Shown here piece by piece: positions 52,859 through 61,954 of a stretch of DNA of 64,000 nucleotides (position 1 is the first letter of the stretch; every line of letters starts with the position of its first letter). This stretch comes from Chitinophagaceae bacterium. GTDB taxonomy: Bacteria; Bacteroidota; Bacteroidia; Chitinophagales; Chitinophagaceae. The stretch covers positions 1-64,000 of the forward strand of contig JAHBTL010000036.1 in the NCBI GenBank assembly GCA_019638615.1, given 5' to 3'. The position numbers and the translations under genes are program-made. The notes beneath the pieces are model-generated. The model was not told where the DNA came from, ran no database searches, and was given only the letters and a program-made list of their open reading frames with translations.

Positions 52859-53743
52859 ATGAAAAAACAAACTGGTTTACTCTGTCTTATCCTTTTTGCA
52901 GGAATGATAATTTTTAATGCCTGTAAAAAAAATGATTCCGGCGGCGACCCGCCACCGGCAGCCGAAAATCCTCTGTATAAAAACGCAATAGGCAAATGGA
53001 ATATTAATACAACCCCGGGCAGAACGAAGCAGCCAAATATGGTATCTTCCAAAATACAGGATGCTGCAGATTTGGTTTCTATTGAGTTTTTAAGCGATAC
53101 TACCTATGTTATCGTTTCTAAAGATAACGATGTTTTCACCGGTACTTTTTCGGCACCGGACAGTTCATCGATCAACCTAAGTAATTTTGGCAAGCTGACC
53201 GAAATTAAAATTGCCGGCGGGACAATGAACTTCAAACTTTCAAAAGATGGTAATACCATCCTTATTACAGCCAACAAAGCCGAAACCATACCATTAACTG
53301 TCAATACAGAGCTCTTATGTAAAAACTGGTATCTTACAGAAGAGGATTTCGGTGAAGATTTGTATGACGAAGATATTGATAAGGTAACCGTGCTTTTTTC
53401 TACGGCCGGCACCTACCTTGTTCAATCCTTTAATAAAGGAATAGTTATTGAGGCTGAAATTGCCAATTGGAAATGGCATCCTACCGAACCCAATACTTTT
53501 ATATATTGGTGGGAAGAATTACCGGATGAGGATGATAAAGTAAAAATCACTGAGCTGAGTAAGAATAAACTCAGAATGGAAGAGTCATATTACGAATACG
53601 ATGACGATGACAACCCTACGCTTATTACGCAAAAATATGTTCTGATCCCAGCCAGCCAGGTGAGTGGAAGAATTGCAGGTACTGCTTTTATAAAGCACGA
53701 TAAAACTGCCCCCAAAACGAAAGGAATATTCAGAAGAAGATAA
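52859..53743 (+). CDS. Lipoprotein of unknown function, two lipocalin-like halves
   Basis: This 294-residue protein has a leader ending at Cys22 (IIFNAC), followed by KKNDSGG. Two regions (about residues 40-145 and 150-280) each look like a small antiparallel beta-barrel, the second starting LLCKNWYLTEEDFGED. It is very acidic with clustered Asp/Glu (YEYDDDDNP). I do not recognise a named family beyond a weak lipocalin-like pattern. A 14-bp perfect hairpin begins 7 bp after the stop. Confidence 0.75.
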   Translation: MKKQTGLLCLILFAGMIIFNACKKNDSGGDPPPAAENPLYKNAIGKWNINTTPGRTKQPNMVSSKIQDAADLVSIEFLSDTTYVIVSKDNDVFTGTFSAPDSSSINLSNFGKLTEIKIAGGTMNFKLSKDGNTILITANKAETIPLTVNTELLCKNWYLTEEDFGEDLYDEDIDKVTVLFSTAGTYLVQSFNKGIVIEAEIANWKWHPTEPNTFIYWWEELPDEDDKVKITELSKNKLRMEESYYEYDDDDNPTLITQKYVLIPASQVSGRIAGTAFIKHDKTAPKTKGIFRRR

Positions 53744-53749
53744 TTTATA

Positions 53750-53780
53750 GTGTTCCGAACCTTCGAAAGGTTCGGAACAC
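53750..53780. repeat. Perfect 14-bp hairpin after the lipoprotein gene
   Basis: GTGTTCCGAACCTT and AAGGTTCGGAACAC pair perfectly around CGA. There is no T-run, so it is not a classical terminator, although it may protect the transcript end. The AACCTT/AAGGTT core recurs in the hairpins at 41843-41939. Confidence 0.8.
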
Positions 53781-53823
53781 TGCTTAAATAGAGCAGCCGG
53801 TCGGAAATCATACAGGAGTGTTT

Positions 53824-53831
53824 TACCTTTG
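53824..53831 (+). promoter_or_regulatory. Possible -7 box (TACCTTTG) for the SDR gene
   Basis: TACCTTTG lies 31 bp upstream of the SDR start. It is identical to the boxes before rpmI and the PLP decarboxylase, but no clear TTG -33 element is visible. Confidence 0.4.
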
Positions 53832-53862
53832 CAGGTAACACTACTTATTTTAAACGGCTTTC

Positions 53863-54603
53863 ATGGAAAAAATTGCTATCGTAACAGGCGGCGGATCCGG
53901 GATTGGATTGGCTATTACTGAAAAATTCGTACAGCATCGGATCCGGACAATTGTAATCGGCAGGGATGAGCAAAAGCTCACTGCCGTTAAGCAAAACTTA
54001 GGGACATTGTGCGAAACCATCCGCTTCGACCTTGCCGCACTTCCAGCTATTCCTGCACTCGTAAAACAAATTATTCAATGCTTCGGCCACATTGATATAC
54101 TCGTTAACAATGCAGGCATCAATATGAAAAAGGAATTTACAGAAGTGACGGATGAAGACTTCCAAAAAGTGATAACAACAAATGTAAACAGTGTGTTTGG
54201 CTTATCGAGGGAAGTGGTGAAGCAGATGCTTGCGCAAAACAACGGAGGCGCTATTATCAACATCAGTTCAATGGCATCGCAATACGGCATTCCCAAAGTA
54301 ATTGCTTACACTGCATCCAAGGCGGCTATTGAAGGAATGACGAAGGCAATGGCCGTTGAGCTCTCTCCCAAAGGCATCCGGGTCAATTGTATTGCCCCTG
54401 GTTTTATTGCCACAGATATGAGCGCAAAAGCGTTGAACAGCGATCCTGAAAGAAAGCAAAAAGCATTGGGTAGAACACCCATGGGCTACCTGGGACAACC
54501 GGCGGATATTGGCGAAGCAGCTTTATTTCTTGCTACCGAACCATCTAAATACATTACGGGAGTGGTGTTACCTGTAGACGGCGGCAATTCAGTGGGGTTC
54601 TAG
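53863..54603 (+). CDS. Short-chain dehydrogenase/reductase (FabG-like)
   Basis: This 246-residue classical SDR has every hallmark: AIVTGGGSGIGLAI for cofactor binding, DILVNNAGINMKKEF, the serine in INISSMASQYG, and the YTASK motif with Tyr149 and Lys153. The end, GVVLPVDGGNSVGF, is typical of FabG-like reductases. Substrates range from 3-oxoacyl-ACP to sugars and cannot be read from sequence. It is convergent with the Omp85-like gene, 36 bp between stops. Confidence 0.93.
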   Translation: MEKIAIVTGGGSGIGLAITEKFVQHRIRTIVIGRDEQKLTAVKQNLGTLCETIRFDLAALPAIPALVKQIIQCFGHIDILVNNAGINMKKEFTEVTDEDFQKVITTNVNSVFGLSREVVKQMLAQNNGGAIINISSMASQYGIPKVIAYTASKAAIEGMTKAMAVELSPKGIRVNCIAPGFIATDMSAKALNSDPERKQKALGRTPMGYLGQPADIGEAALFLATEPSKYITGVVLPVDGGNSVGF

Positions 54604-54639
54604 CCAACAAGAAAATCAAGGCTATGATAATGTTACTTA

Positions 54640-57057
54640 TCAGAACGGGTATCCTATACCAAACTGGAAAGTGGGTCTCCGCATATTGGTAGAAATGAAC
54701 CACCCGTCTTTTTCAGAATGCAGGTATCCATCCGATGAGTAAAGCGGATCTTTCAGCCGCCATCCCAGGTCAAACCGCAGGAGGAAGAATTTAAAATCAA
54801 GCCGCAGCCCCCCCCCTCCTGCCACAGCAACATCTTTATACATCCGGCTCAAATCAAAAACACCATATTTAAACACCGGGTCATCCGACCTTCTTATCCA
54901 AACATTCCCGACATCTGTAAACAAAGCGCCTTTCAGCCAATAGCCATATACAGGAAGAATATCAAACCTGTATTCTACATTCGCTTCCAGCTGAATATCC
55001 GCATAGCGGTCATCAAATCGCTTTTCAACAACGCCGGGGGGATCTGATGTAATAGTACGATAACGGATCGTATCATAGAAAACACTGGAACCGGGGCCCA
55101 GTTTTCGCAACTGCCAGCCCCTCATGCTATTGGGCCCTCCTGCAAAAAACTGCCTGAAAAAAGGAAGCGATACATCACCTTTCCGGCTTTCCGTATCAAA
55201 GCCAATACCATATCCTGCAAAAAAGCGGAATGCCCACATGGTTTTAGGATTAGCAAGATAATGCCTGAAATCAGCGCTTACCTTAATGAACCTGTATAGC
55301 CGCTGCAATACTTTTCCTGTATCGGTTTGCGTCTTGAATAACGCTCCCATTAAAAGACCTGATTCTTCACCATATACTCTCACCATGCTGAATGTGCGGG
55401 GATTGGCCCAGTTAAATCTGCGTGTATAAGTAGCGTTTACCCCAATAATCAATCCATCATTATACGAATAACGAAGCAACGGATAATCGTCTGTCAACCT
55501 GGTAAACCCTGTATCCCTGTCGTATATCCTGGTAAATTCGATGTTGGGAAATTTTAACTGCCAGGTTACATTTGCTTTTTTCTGAAACTCATATCCCAGG
55601 TAAGCGTTCAACGTATTTATTTTATAATACAAATACCGGTCAATATACGATCCGTCAAGACCAATATAAGTTCTTGCATTTAAAAAATCCTGTTCATTCT
55701 TCAACTTAAAAAAAGGAGTGAGCAGGTGTGGAAAGACCAGGCGGTTGACCAACCCGATTTCTGAAGAAAGGATTTTCCTGAAATCAGTGAACTCTATGCC
55801 TGTACGTAAGGTATTTTCAAGCTGCAAAGCCTGCCGGGCTACATTCCTGTTCTTTAAATGAAAGTTAAGCGCCAGTCCTTTGTTGCCTGAATAAAATATC
55901 TGGTTTTGGGCCGTAAGAATGCTGGAGCCTTCAAAATCTACACTGAAAAAATATTTTTTAGCAGGCACCATCCGGATAAAAAAATCCACTACCGCTGCCG
56001 AATCCTGTGGTCTGCTGTTAATATTTACATTTTGCCAGGCTTCAATACGATTGAAATTTAACAGGGTACGGTTGTAATCAGACAACCGGTACATTGCTCC
56101 CGGCTTCAAAGAGATCCGCTTGGCTAAAAAAGACGGCTTAAATAAATTATATCTGCTGAAAAAAGTATATCCTTTGTATTCTATCCGCTGCATGTCCTCT
56201 CTTCTGCCAATTTGCAGATCAGCGGGCTCATCGGGAAACACGTTCACCCGCCCGATCACATAGGGAAGCACAATGGTTGTATCTCTTACAGGCACCTGTA
56301 ATATGGAAACATCAATGGTAGGGTTTTCATTCCTTGCCTTTGCTTCCAGTTGCAGGCGTATCTGTTCAAAAGGATCGGCAGACGGATCGATCAGCGATAC
56401 ATTCACCGTATCCAGTTGCGCTTTGATCATCTCACGATTGATCTTATAGTAACCGTTGTCTCTAAAAATATCGATCAGCCGGTTCAGTTCCTCGTCTATT
56501 TTTTGCCTGTTAAACGGCTCCGATTTTTTAAGCAGCGACTTATTTAAGCTTTGTAATGCCAGCTGCTGCAGGGTGGTATCTTTAAAGCTGTAGCTGATGG
56601 AATCAATCTTAAAAGCTTTACCAGGATCAGCCGTATAAACCACTTTCAGGCGATATTGATCGGGCTTATTTTTTTTAGGTGCCCTTGACCAGTTTGCAGT
56701 AACATTGCTGCGGTAATAACCTGTATTGTGCAGCAGGTTGTTCATATTCTGCAAAGTTTGTTTTATATAATTACTGTCAAAAACAGCAGGCCTGCTTAAG
56801 CTTTTAAAGAAAAAAAGAATATTTTTCAACGCGGGCTTTACGCTATCTTCTATCTGCCCCTCCAGTTTTGCTTTCAAATCTTTTTTTTCGCCCACGCTTA
56901 CCTCCCCTTCAACCCTTATCTCATTTTCAAAAACAAAAGGCTTATTGGACTGGTACTTCCTCACCACAGTACATGATGACATCATGCAAATAATACTGAG
57001 GACAAAAAAGAGAGGGATAAAAAAAGAAGAATGTATTTTCGTTGGTGAAACAGACAT
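54640..57057 (-). CDS. Omp85-family (BamA/TamA-like) outer-membrane lipoprotein
   Basis: The open frame reaches 57105, but the ATG at 57057 gives a leader ending in a lipobox (IICMMSSC), hence an 805-residue lipoprotein. Residues about 90-330 contain POTRA-like units (KNILFFFKSLSRPAVFDSNY, DNGYYKINREMIKAQLD). The C-terminal half is a 16-strand-type barrel of the surface-antigen family (FFAGGPNSMRGWQLRKLGPG, ending FGIGYPF with a terminal aromatic). It likely inserts or translocates outer-membrane proteins, resembling the lipid-anchored TamA-like proteins of Bacteroidota rather than essential BamA. It starts 15 bp from the divergent methyltransferase gene. Confidence 0.92.
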   Translation of the reverse strand: MSVSPTKIHSSFFIPLFFVLSIICMMSSCTVVRKYQSNKPFVFENEIRVEGEVSVGEKKDLKAKLEGQIEDSVKPALKNILFFFKSLSRPAVFDSNYIKQTLQNMNNLLHNTGYYRSNVTANWSRAPKKNKPDQYRLKVVYTADPGKAFKIDSISYSFKDTTLQQLALQSLNKSLLKKSEPFNRQKIDEELNRLIDIFRDNGYYKINREMIKAQLDTVNVSLIDPSADPFEQIRLQLEAKARNENPTIDVSILQVPVRDTTIVLPYVIGRVNVFPDEPADLQIGRREDMQRIEYKGYTFFSRYNLFKPSFLAKRISLKPGAMYRLSDYNRTLLNFNRIEAWQNVNINSRPQDSAAVVDFFIRMVPAKKYFFSVDFEGSSILTAQNQIFYSGNKGLALNFHLKNRNVARQALQLENTLRTGIEFTDFRKILSSEIGLVNRLVFPHLLTPFFKLKNEQDFLNARTYIGLDGSYIDRYLYYKINTLNAYLGYEFQKKANVTWQLKFPNIEFTRIYDRDTGFTRLTDDYPLLRYSYNDGLIIGVNATYTRRFNWANPRTFSMVRVYGEESGLLMGALFKTQTDTGKVLQRLYRFIKVSADFRHYLANPKTMWAFRFFAGYGIGFDTESRKGDVSLPFFRQFFAGGPNSMRGWQLRKLGPGSSVFYDTIRYRTITSDPPGVVEKRFDDRYADIQLEANVEYRFDILPVYGYWLKGALFTDVGNVWIRRSDDPVFKYGVFDLSRMYKDVAVAGGGGLRLDFKFFLLRFDLGWRLKDPLYSSDGYLHSEKDGWFISTNMRRPTFQFGIGYPF

Positions 57058-57072
57058 AATTAAGTATACAGG

Positions 57073-57825
57073 ATGCTCAGCAAATCCAGGGTCAAATATA
57101 TTCAAAGTTTATACCATAAAAAATTCCGTGATGAGGCGAATAAATATGTTATTGAAGGTCCCAAGGTTTTAGCAGAATTTCTCCGAGAAACTCCCCATCA
57201 TATACAGGAAATATATTGTATTAAAACATGGTTCAATAACAACCGTCATCTTCTCTCAGCTATCAGCCCTGATATCATATTCGTTATTGAAGATCACGAA
57301 CTCGCCAGAATATCCTCTTTATCAACCCCCAACCAGGTACTTGCCGTAATAATAAAAAATGCCTCAAAAGAAGTTTCTCCTGCCGGCAGGCTTTCGCTGA
57401 TGCTCGACAATATACAGGATCCCGGCAACCTGGGAACGATTATACGCATTGCAGACTGGTTTGGAATAAAAACAATTTTTTGCAGCGAAGATTGTGTTGA
57501 CATGTATAACCCCAAAGTCATTCAATCTACAATGGGCAGTATTTTGCGGGTAAATACTGTATATGCCGACCTTGAACAGGTGTGCCGTGCGCATGCGGAA
57601 ATAAGAGTGTACGGCGCTACGTTAAACGGGCAGTCGCTGTTTACAGTACCCCCGCCTGTTACCGGTATTTTGCTGATAGGGAATGAATCAAAAGGCATCC
57701 GGCAGCAACTGCTGTCCTTTTGTACTTCCAGGATTACGATACCACGACTGGGCAATGCAGAATCCTTAAATGCAGCCGTGGCAACGGGTATCATTCTTTC
57801 ACATTTTACCCAACAGCCCGGTTAG
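57073..57825 (+). CDS. SpoU/TrmH-family RNA 2'-O-methyltransferase
   Basis: This 250-residue protein has an N-terminal RNA-binding substrate domain (KYIQSLYHKKFRDEANKYVI, EGPKVLAEFL) and a knotted SPOUT catalytic domain. The latter has motif 1 LDNIQDPGNLGTIIRIADWF, motif 2 LLIGNESKGI and motif 3 RLGNAESLNAAVATGIIL. It is expected to methylate a ribose 2'-OH in rRNA or tRNA with S-adenosylmethionine. It is divergent from the Omp85 gene with only 15 bp between start codons, so promoters must overlap the coding regions. Confidence 0.94.
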   Translation: MLSKSRVKYIQSLYHKKFRDEANKYVIEGPKVLAEFLRETPHHIQEIYCIKTWFNNNRHLLSAISPDIIFVIEDHELARISSLSTPNQVLAVIIKNASKEVSPAGRLSLMLDNIQDPGNLGTIIRIADWFGIKTIFCSEDCVDMYNPKVIQSTMGSILRVNTVYADLEQVCRAHAEIRVYGATLNGQSLFTVPPPVTGILLIGNESKGIRQQLLSFCTSRITIPRLGNAESLNAAVATGIILSHFTQQPG

Positions 57826-57881
57826 CAGAAATGGATACATTTCAATTAAACCTTAGTTTTATTTTTTGAAAACCAATTATT

Positions 57882-58787
57882 ATGTCTCTACAATGGAAGG
57901 GCGTGTTTCCGGCACTCACAACAAAATTTACAGCAGGCGATACGCTGGATCTCGACCTGTTTGGTAAAAACCTGGATGCCCAGCTCAAAGCGGGCGTAAG
58001 CGGGGTTATTGTAGGCGGATCCCTGGGTGAAGCAAGCACCATTACCGAAAAAGAAAAAGAACAACTGGTAAAGTTTGCCATAGATGCATTACAGGGCAGC
58101 ATTCCTGTAATAGTAAATATTGCGGAAGGATCAACGCGCGAAGCGGTACGGCAGGCACAACTGGCTCAAACCTGGGGAGCCAATGGCTTAATGTTGTTAC
58201 CGCCTATGCGCTACAAAAGCGATGAAAGGGAAACGGTAACCTACTTTACCTCAGTAGCCCATTCGACCGGTCTCCCTATTATGCTGTATAATAACCCGGT
58301 TGATTATAAAATTGAAGTAACGCTGGATATGTTTGACGAGTTATCGGCAGTGAAAAATATTGAAGCCGTAAAAGAATCAACACGCGATGTTACCAATGTA
58401 ACGCGTATGATCAATCGGTTTGGCGACCGGTTTAAGATTTTATGCGGCGTTGATACCTTAACATTTGAAGAACTGTCGCTGGGCGCCGATGGTTTGGTGG
58501 CAGGCCTGGTTTGCGCATTCCCAGCAGAAACGGTGACTTTATACAACCTGATAAAAGCAGGCCGTTTTTCCGAAGCCATTCCTTTGTACAGGTGGTTTAT
58601 GCCTTTGCTGGAACTGGATATTCATCCTAAACTGGTTCAATATATAAAGCTTGCCGAAGCGCAGACAGGGCTCGGCAGTGAATACGTAAGACCTCCCCGG
58701 CTGCCCCTGGCCGGCAAAGAACGACAAGATATTTTGAATGTAATTAACAGCGCCTTGCTTACCAGGCCTGCTTTATTGGCAAATTAA
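57882..58787 (+). CDS. DapA-family lyase, probable pyrroline-4-hydroxy-2-carboxylate deaminase
   Basis: This 301-residue protein has the DHDPS/N-acetylneuraminate lyase barrel, with GGSLGEASTITEKEKEQLVK, catalytic Tyr136 (PIMLYNNPVDY) and Schiff-base Lys164 (AVKESTRDV). Its neighbours are an aldehyde dehydrogenase and a 4-hydroxyproline epimerase. The likely reaction is therefore deamination/dehydration of 1-pyrroline-4-hydroxy-2-carboxylate to 2-oxoglutarate semialdehyde, rather than lysine synthesis. The role is inferred from context; the family itself is clear. Confidence 0.9.
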   Translation: MSLQWKGVFPALTTKFTAGDTLDLDLFGKNLDAQLKAGVSGVIVGGSLGEASTITEKEKEQLVKFAIDALQGSIPVIVNIAEGSTREAVRQAQLAQTWGANGLMLLPPMRYKSDERETVTYFTSVAHSTGLPIMLYNNPVDYKIEVTLDMFDELSAVKNIEAVKESTRDVTNVTRMINRFGDRFKILCGVDTLTFEELSLGADGLVAGLVCAFPAETVTLYNLIKAGRFSEAIPLYRWFMPLLELDIHPKLVQYIKLAEAQTGLGSEYVRPPRLPLAGKERQDILNVINSALLTRPALLAN

Positions 58788-58864
58788 ACCTGTATTTGCT
58801 GTTTACAGTTCACCTTTAAAAGTGTTGTATATTGCCCGTCCTAAAACAAACAAACAAGCAAATA

Positions 58865-60328
58865 ATGAACAATATTGACATTGTAATGCAGGATGCCCGG
58901 GAGGCATTCGAAAGTTTCAGGCTATTATCCCCTTCGGAGAGATCGTCTTTTTTACAGAAATTGGCTGCAGAGATAGAAGCAGCCCGCGAAACGCTGGTGC
59001 AAACAGCCCACGAAGAAACCAATCTTCCCTTACCACGGTTAAACGGTGAATTAAGCAGAACGACCAACCAGCTTAATTTGTTCGCCCGGCTTATTGAGGA
59101 AGGAAGCTGGGTAGAAGCGGCCATAGATACGGCTGATAAAAACAGAACGCCTCCCAAGCCCGACACCAGGAAAATGCTATTGCCGGTAGGTCCTGTTGTA
59201 GTTTTTGGAGCGAGCAACTTCCCTTTTGCGTTTTCAACAGCAGGAGGAGATACTGCAAGCGCATTGGCTTCCGGATCAAGCGTGGTCATTAAAGGACATT
59301 CAGCCCATGCAAAGACCTCCCAGCTCGTTTTTGAAGCCATGCAAAAAGCGATATCCAAAGCCGGCATTCACCCTTTTACGGTGCAGCATGTGCTGGGCTC
59401 CGGCAGCACGGTGGGCAAAGCGCTGGTACAACATCCCCTTACGGCCGGTGTAGGATTTACCGGTTCATTCGCAGGCGGAAAAGCCTTGTGGGAGCTGGCT
59501 AATCAAAGAGAGCAGCCGATACCTGTTTTTGCGGAAATGAGCAGTATTAACCCGGTAGTTTTGTTGCAGCATACCTTGCAGGAAAACGCAGCCGCACTCG
59601 CAAAAACATATGCAGCCTCCATTTGCCTGGGCATGGGTCAGTTTTGCACCAACCCGGGATTGCTGCTGGCAGTAAAAAGTGATGCGCTTGACCAGTTTTT
59701 AACATTACTTGGAAAAGAAATAGAGCAAACCGCTCCCCAGAAGATGTTGCATAGCGGTATCCATGCATCTTACACTAAGGGATTGAGTGAAGTCCTCGCG
59801 CAAAAGGGGATTGAAAAAATAGCCCAGTCTGCACAACAGCCCGGCAATGGAGAAGCCTTTCCAACGGTTGCTAAGGTAAATGCCTCCGTATTTATGCAGA
59901 ACCCACATTTCAGGGAAGAGGTTTTTGGTCCCTATTCACTGGCGGTGGTATGCGCCGACAAAGCTGAATTGATGAACGTTTTGCAGTCACTCAAAGGACA
60001 GCTGACCACAACCATAATGGCTACTGATGCAGATGTAGAAGCAAACGCAGATATTATCGCGCTTCAAACCACGCTGGCAGGACGGATCATTTTGAACGAT
60101 GTTCCTACCGGCGTAGAAGTATGCGCCAGCATGGTGCACGGCGGGCCATTCCCTTCTACTACCGATGGTCGGTTTACGTCTGTAGGAACCACTGCCATTA
60201 AACGCTGGGTTCGCCCGGTATGCTTCCAGGGATTTAAAGACACCATGCTTCCGGATGCGTTAAAAAATAATAACCCGCTGCATATATGGAGAATTGTAAA
60301 CAATGAATGGACGAAAAATGGCATCTGA
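58865..60328 (+). CDS. Aldehyde dehydrogenase, probable 2-oxoglutarate semialdehyde dehydrogenase
   Basis: The ATG at 58865 (MNNIDIVMQDAREAFESF) is preferred over 58832; the product has 487 residues. It is a full ALDH with GPVVVFGASNFPFAFSTAGG, catalytic Glu224 (FAEMSSINPV) and catalytic Cys261 (GMGQFCTNPG), plus the C-terminal MVHGGPFPSTTDGRFTSVG typical of the NADP-type 2-oxoglutarate semialdehyde branch. In this cluster it would oxidise 2-oxoglutarate semialdehyde to 2-oxoglutarate, the last step of hydroxyproline breakdown. It lies 77 bp after the DapA-family gene. Confidence 0.93.
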   Translation: MNNIDIVMQDAREAFESFRLLSPSERSSFLQKLAAEIEAARETLVQTAHEETNLPLPRLNGELSRTTNQLNLFARLIEEGSWVEAAIDTADKNRTPPKPDTRKMLLPVGPVVVFGASNFPFAFSTAGGDTASALASGSSVVIKGHSAHAKTSQLVFEAMQKAISKAGIHPFTVQHVLGSGSTVGKALVQHPLTAGVGFTGSFAGGKALWELANQREQPIPVFAEMSSINPVVLLQHTLQENAAALAKTYAASICLGMGQFCTNPGLLLAVKSDALDQFLTLLGKEIEQTAPQKMLHSGIHASYTKGLSEVLAQKGIEKIAQSAQQPGNGEAFPTVAKVNASVFMQNPHFREEVFGPYSLAVVCADKAELMNVLQSLKGQLTTTIMATDADVEANADIIALQTTLAGRIILNDVPTGVEVCASMVHGGPFPSTTDGRFTSVGTTAIKRWVRPVCFQGFKDTMLPDALKNNNPLHIWRIVNNEWTKNGI

Positions 60329-60382
60329 CCGTTGAAAAACGGGGCGCTTCCTTTCTATCCAAAACGAAATACACTCCGGCCG

Positions 60383-61384
60383 ATGAAAAAAACATTTTTT
60401 TGCATTGATGCGCACACATGCGGCAATCCTGTAAGGTTGGTTGCCGGTGGAGGGCCCGTGCTGGAAGGCAATACCATGAGCGAAAAACGCCAGCACTTCC
60501 TGAAGGAATACGACTGGATAAGAAAAGGATTGATGTTTGAACCGCGCGGGCACGATATGATGAGCGGAAGCATTCTTTACCCACCCCACGACCCGGCGAA
60601 TGATGTATCGGTTTTGTTTATAGAAACCAGCGGATGCCTGCCTATGTGCGGGCATGGTACGATAGGCACTATTACCATAGCCCTGGAGGAAGGACTCATT
60701 GTTCCTAAAACACCAGGCATTGTACGAATGGAAGCGCCGGCGGGACTGGTAATGATAAAGTATGTGCAGGAGGGCAAAAAAATAAAAAGCGTACAACTTA
60801 CCAATGTGCCTGCATTTCTAGCTGCCGAAGGTATTACAGTCGGGTGCCCTGAACTGGGTGAGCTGGTGATGGATGTTTCATACGGCGGAAATTTTTATGC
60901 CATTGTAGATGTACAGAAAAACTTTAAAGGGCTGGAACATTATCCCGTTGATAAACTGATAGCCTGGGCAAGAGAAACACGGAAACGCATCAACGAAAAA
61001 TATCAGTTTATACACCCCGATGATCCTACCATTAGCGGATGCTCGCATATATTATGGACCGGCGCTGTCATGAATCCCGGAGCTACTGCCCGCAATGCAG
61101 TGTTTTACGGCGATAAAGCGATTGACCGCAGCCCTTGCGGCACAGGCACCTCCGCGCGCATGGCACAATGGTACACTAAGGGAAAATTAAAAAAAGGAGA
61201 CGAATTCATTCATGAAAGCATTATCGGGTCCAGCTTTACAGGAAGGATAGAGGAAGAGCTGGTACTCAACGGAAAGCCTGCCATCCGCCCCAGCATTGAA
61301 GGCTGGGCGCGTATTTACGGATACAATACGATTTCGATAGACCCCGATGACGATCCCTACGCTTACGGGTTCCAGGTAATATGA
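60383..61384 (+). CDS. 4-hydroxyproline epimerase (proline racemase family)
   Basis: The ATG at 60383 (MKKTFFCIDAHTCGNPVRLV) gives a 333-residue protein of normal family length. Both catalytic cysteines are present, Cys89 (PMCGHGTIG) and Cys252 (DRSPCGTGTSARMA). This fits a racemase/epimerase and argues against the trans-3-hydroxyproline dehydratase subgroup, which has Thr at the second site. It would convert trans-4-hydroxy-L-proline to cis-4-hydroxy-D-proline, the entry step of the pathway. The D-hydroxyproline dehydrogenase expected next is not in this window. Confidence 0.94.
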   Translation: MKKTFFCIDAHTCGNPVRLVAGGGPVLEGNTMSEKRQHFLKEYDWIRKGLMFEPRGHDMMSGSILYPPHDPANDVSVLFIETSGCLPMCGHGTIGTITIALEEGLIVPKTPGIVRMEAPAGLVMIKYVQEGKKIKSVQLTNVPAFLAAEGITVGCPELGELVMDVSYGGNFYAIVDVQKNFKGLEHYPVDKLIAWARETRKRINEKYQFIHPDDPTISGCSHILWTGAVMNPGATARNAVFYGDKAIDRSPCGTGTSARMAQWYTKGKLKKGDEFIHESIIGSSFTGRIEEELVLNGKPAIRPSIEGWARIYGYNTISIDPDDDPYAYGFQVI

Positions 61385-61396
61385 TCCATAGTTTGC

Positions 61397-61812
61397 CATA
61401 TCATCCATCTGACTGTTTATCAATGAGTATGAACTGCGAGTTTGTTGCTTATAAAACTCGCTTTCTTTTCAACCACAATGCCTGGTGCTGGTTTCTTTGT
61501 TACTTTTTTGCGGAAAAAAGTAACCAAAAAGCCGCCCGACTTGAACGTCGTTCGCCTGCCTGAACTGCCGAACGGCAGGCAGGGGCGGGCGTCCGAAATC
61601 TCAGTCAGCCGGCAGGCTGGGACTACGGCCGATTTCATCCCGCAAAAAGCGGGACTGATTGAACTTTGATACTACTGTAAACTCAGCAACAGAACCCTGA
61701 TACGTTTGCTAATAATTCAACTGACTCAGGACGCCTGCAAATCCCAAAGCTACGAACAAAAAAATGCAACATGTCACGGCTCAATGATTAAGCCCTCTAA
61801 TTTGTTAACTCG
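61397..61812 (+). repeat. Long dispersed repeat, copy 3 (diverged)
   Basis: This segment follows the same order as the repeat at 1811-2224 from its ATATCATCC...GTTTATCAA block to its TGTCACGGC...GTTAACTCG end. It has many substitutions and a different middle (a GCCTGCC-rich palindrome near 61550-61585). The hairpin core GTTACTTTTTT-GCGG-AAAAAAGTAAC is intact at 61499-61524. The rest of 61385-61954 holds no gene. Confidence 0.75.
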
Positions 61813-61954
61813 AAACAGCAGACTTGTTAACCGTTTGGAATAATTTCTGCACATATAGTATGATCCCCTGTTTTACATCTCAGAGTTCTGCGATTCCTTG
61901 CCTATATTTATTATTTCATACCAGGCAACAACACGACGCTCATAAAAAAAATCT

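Noticed and set aside
61442-61669. 75-codon frame containing KKVTKKP
   Set aside because: It is a translation of the hairpin repeat, not a gene.
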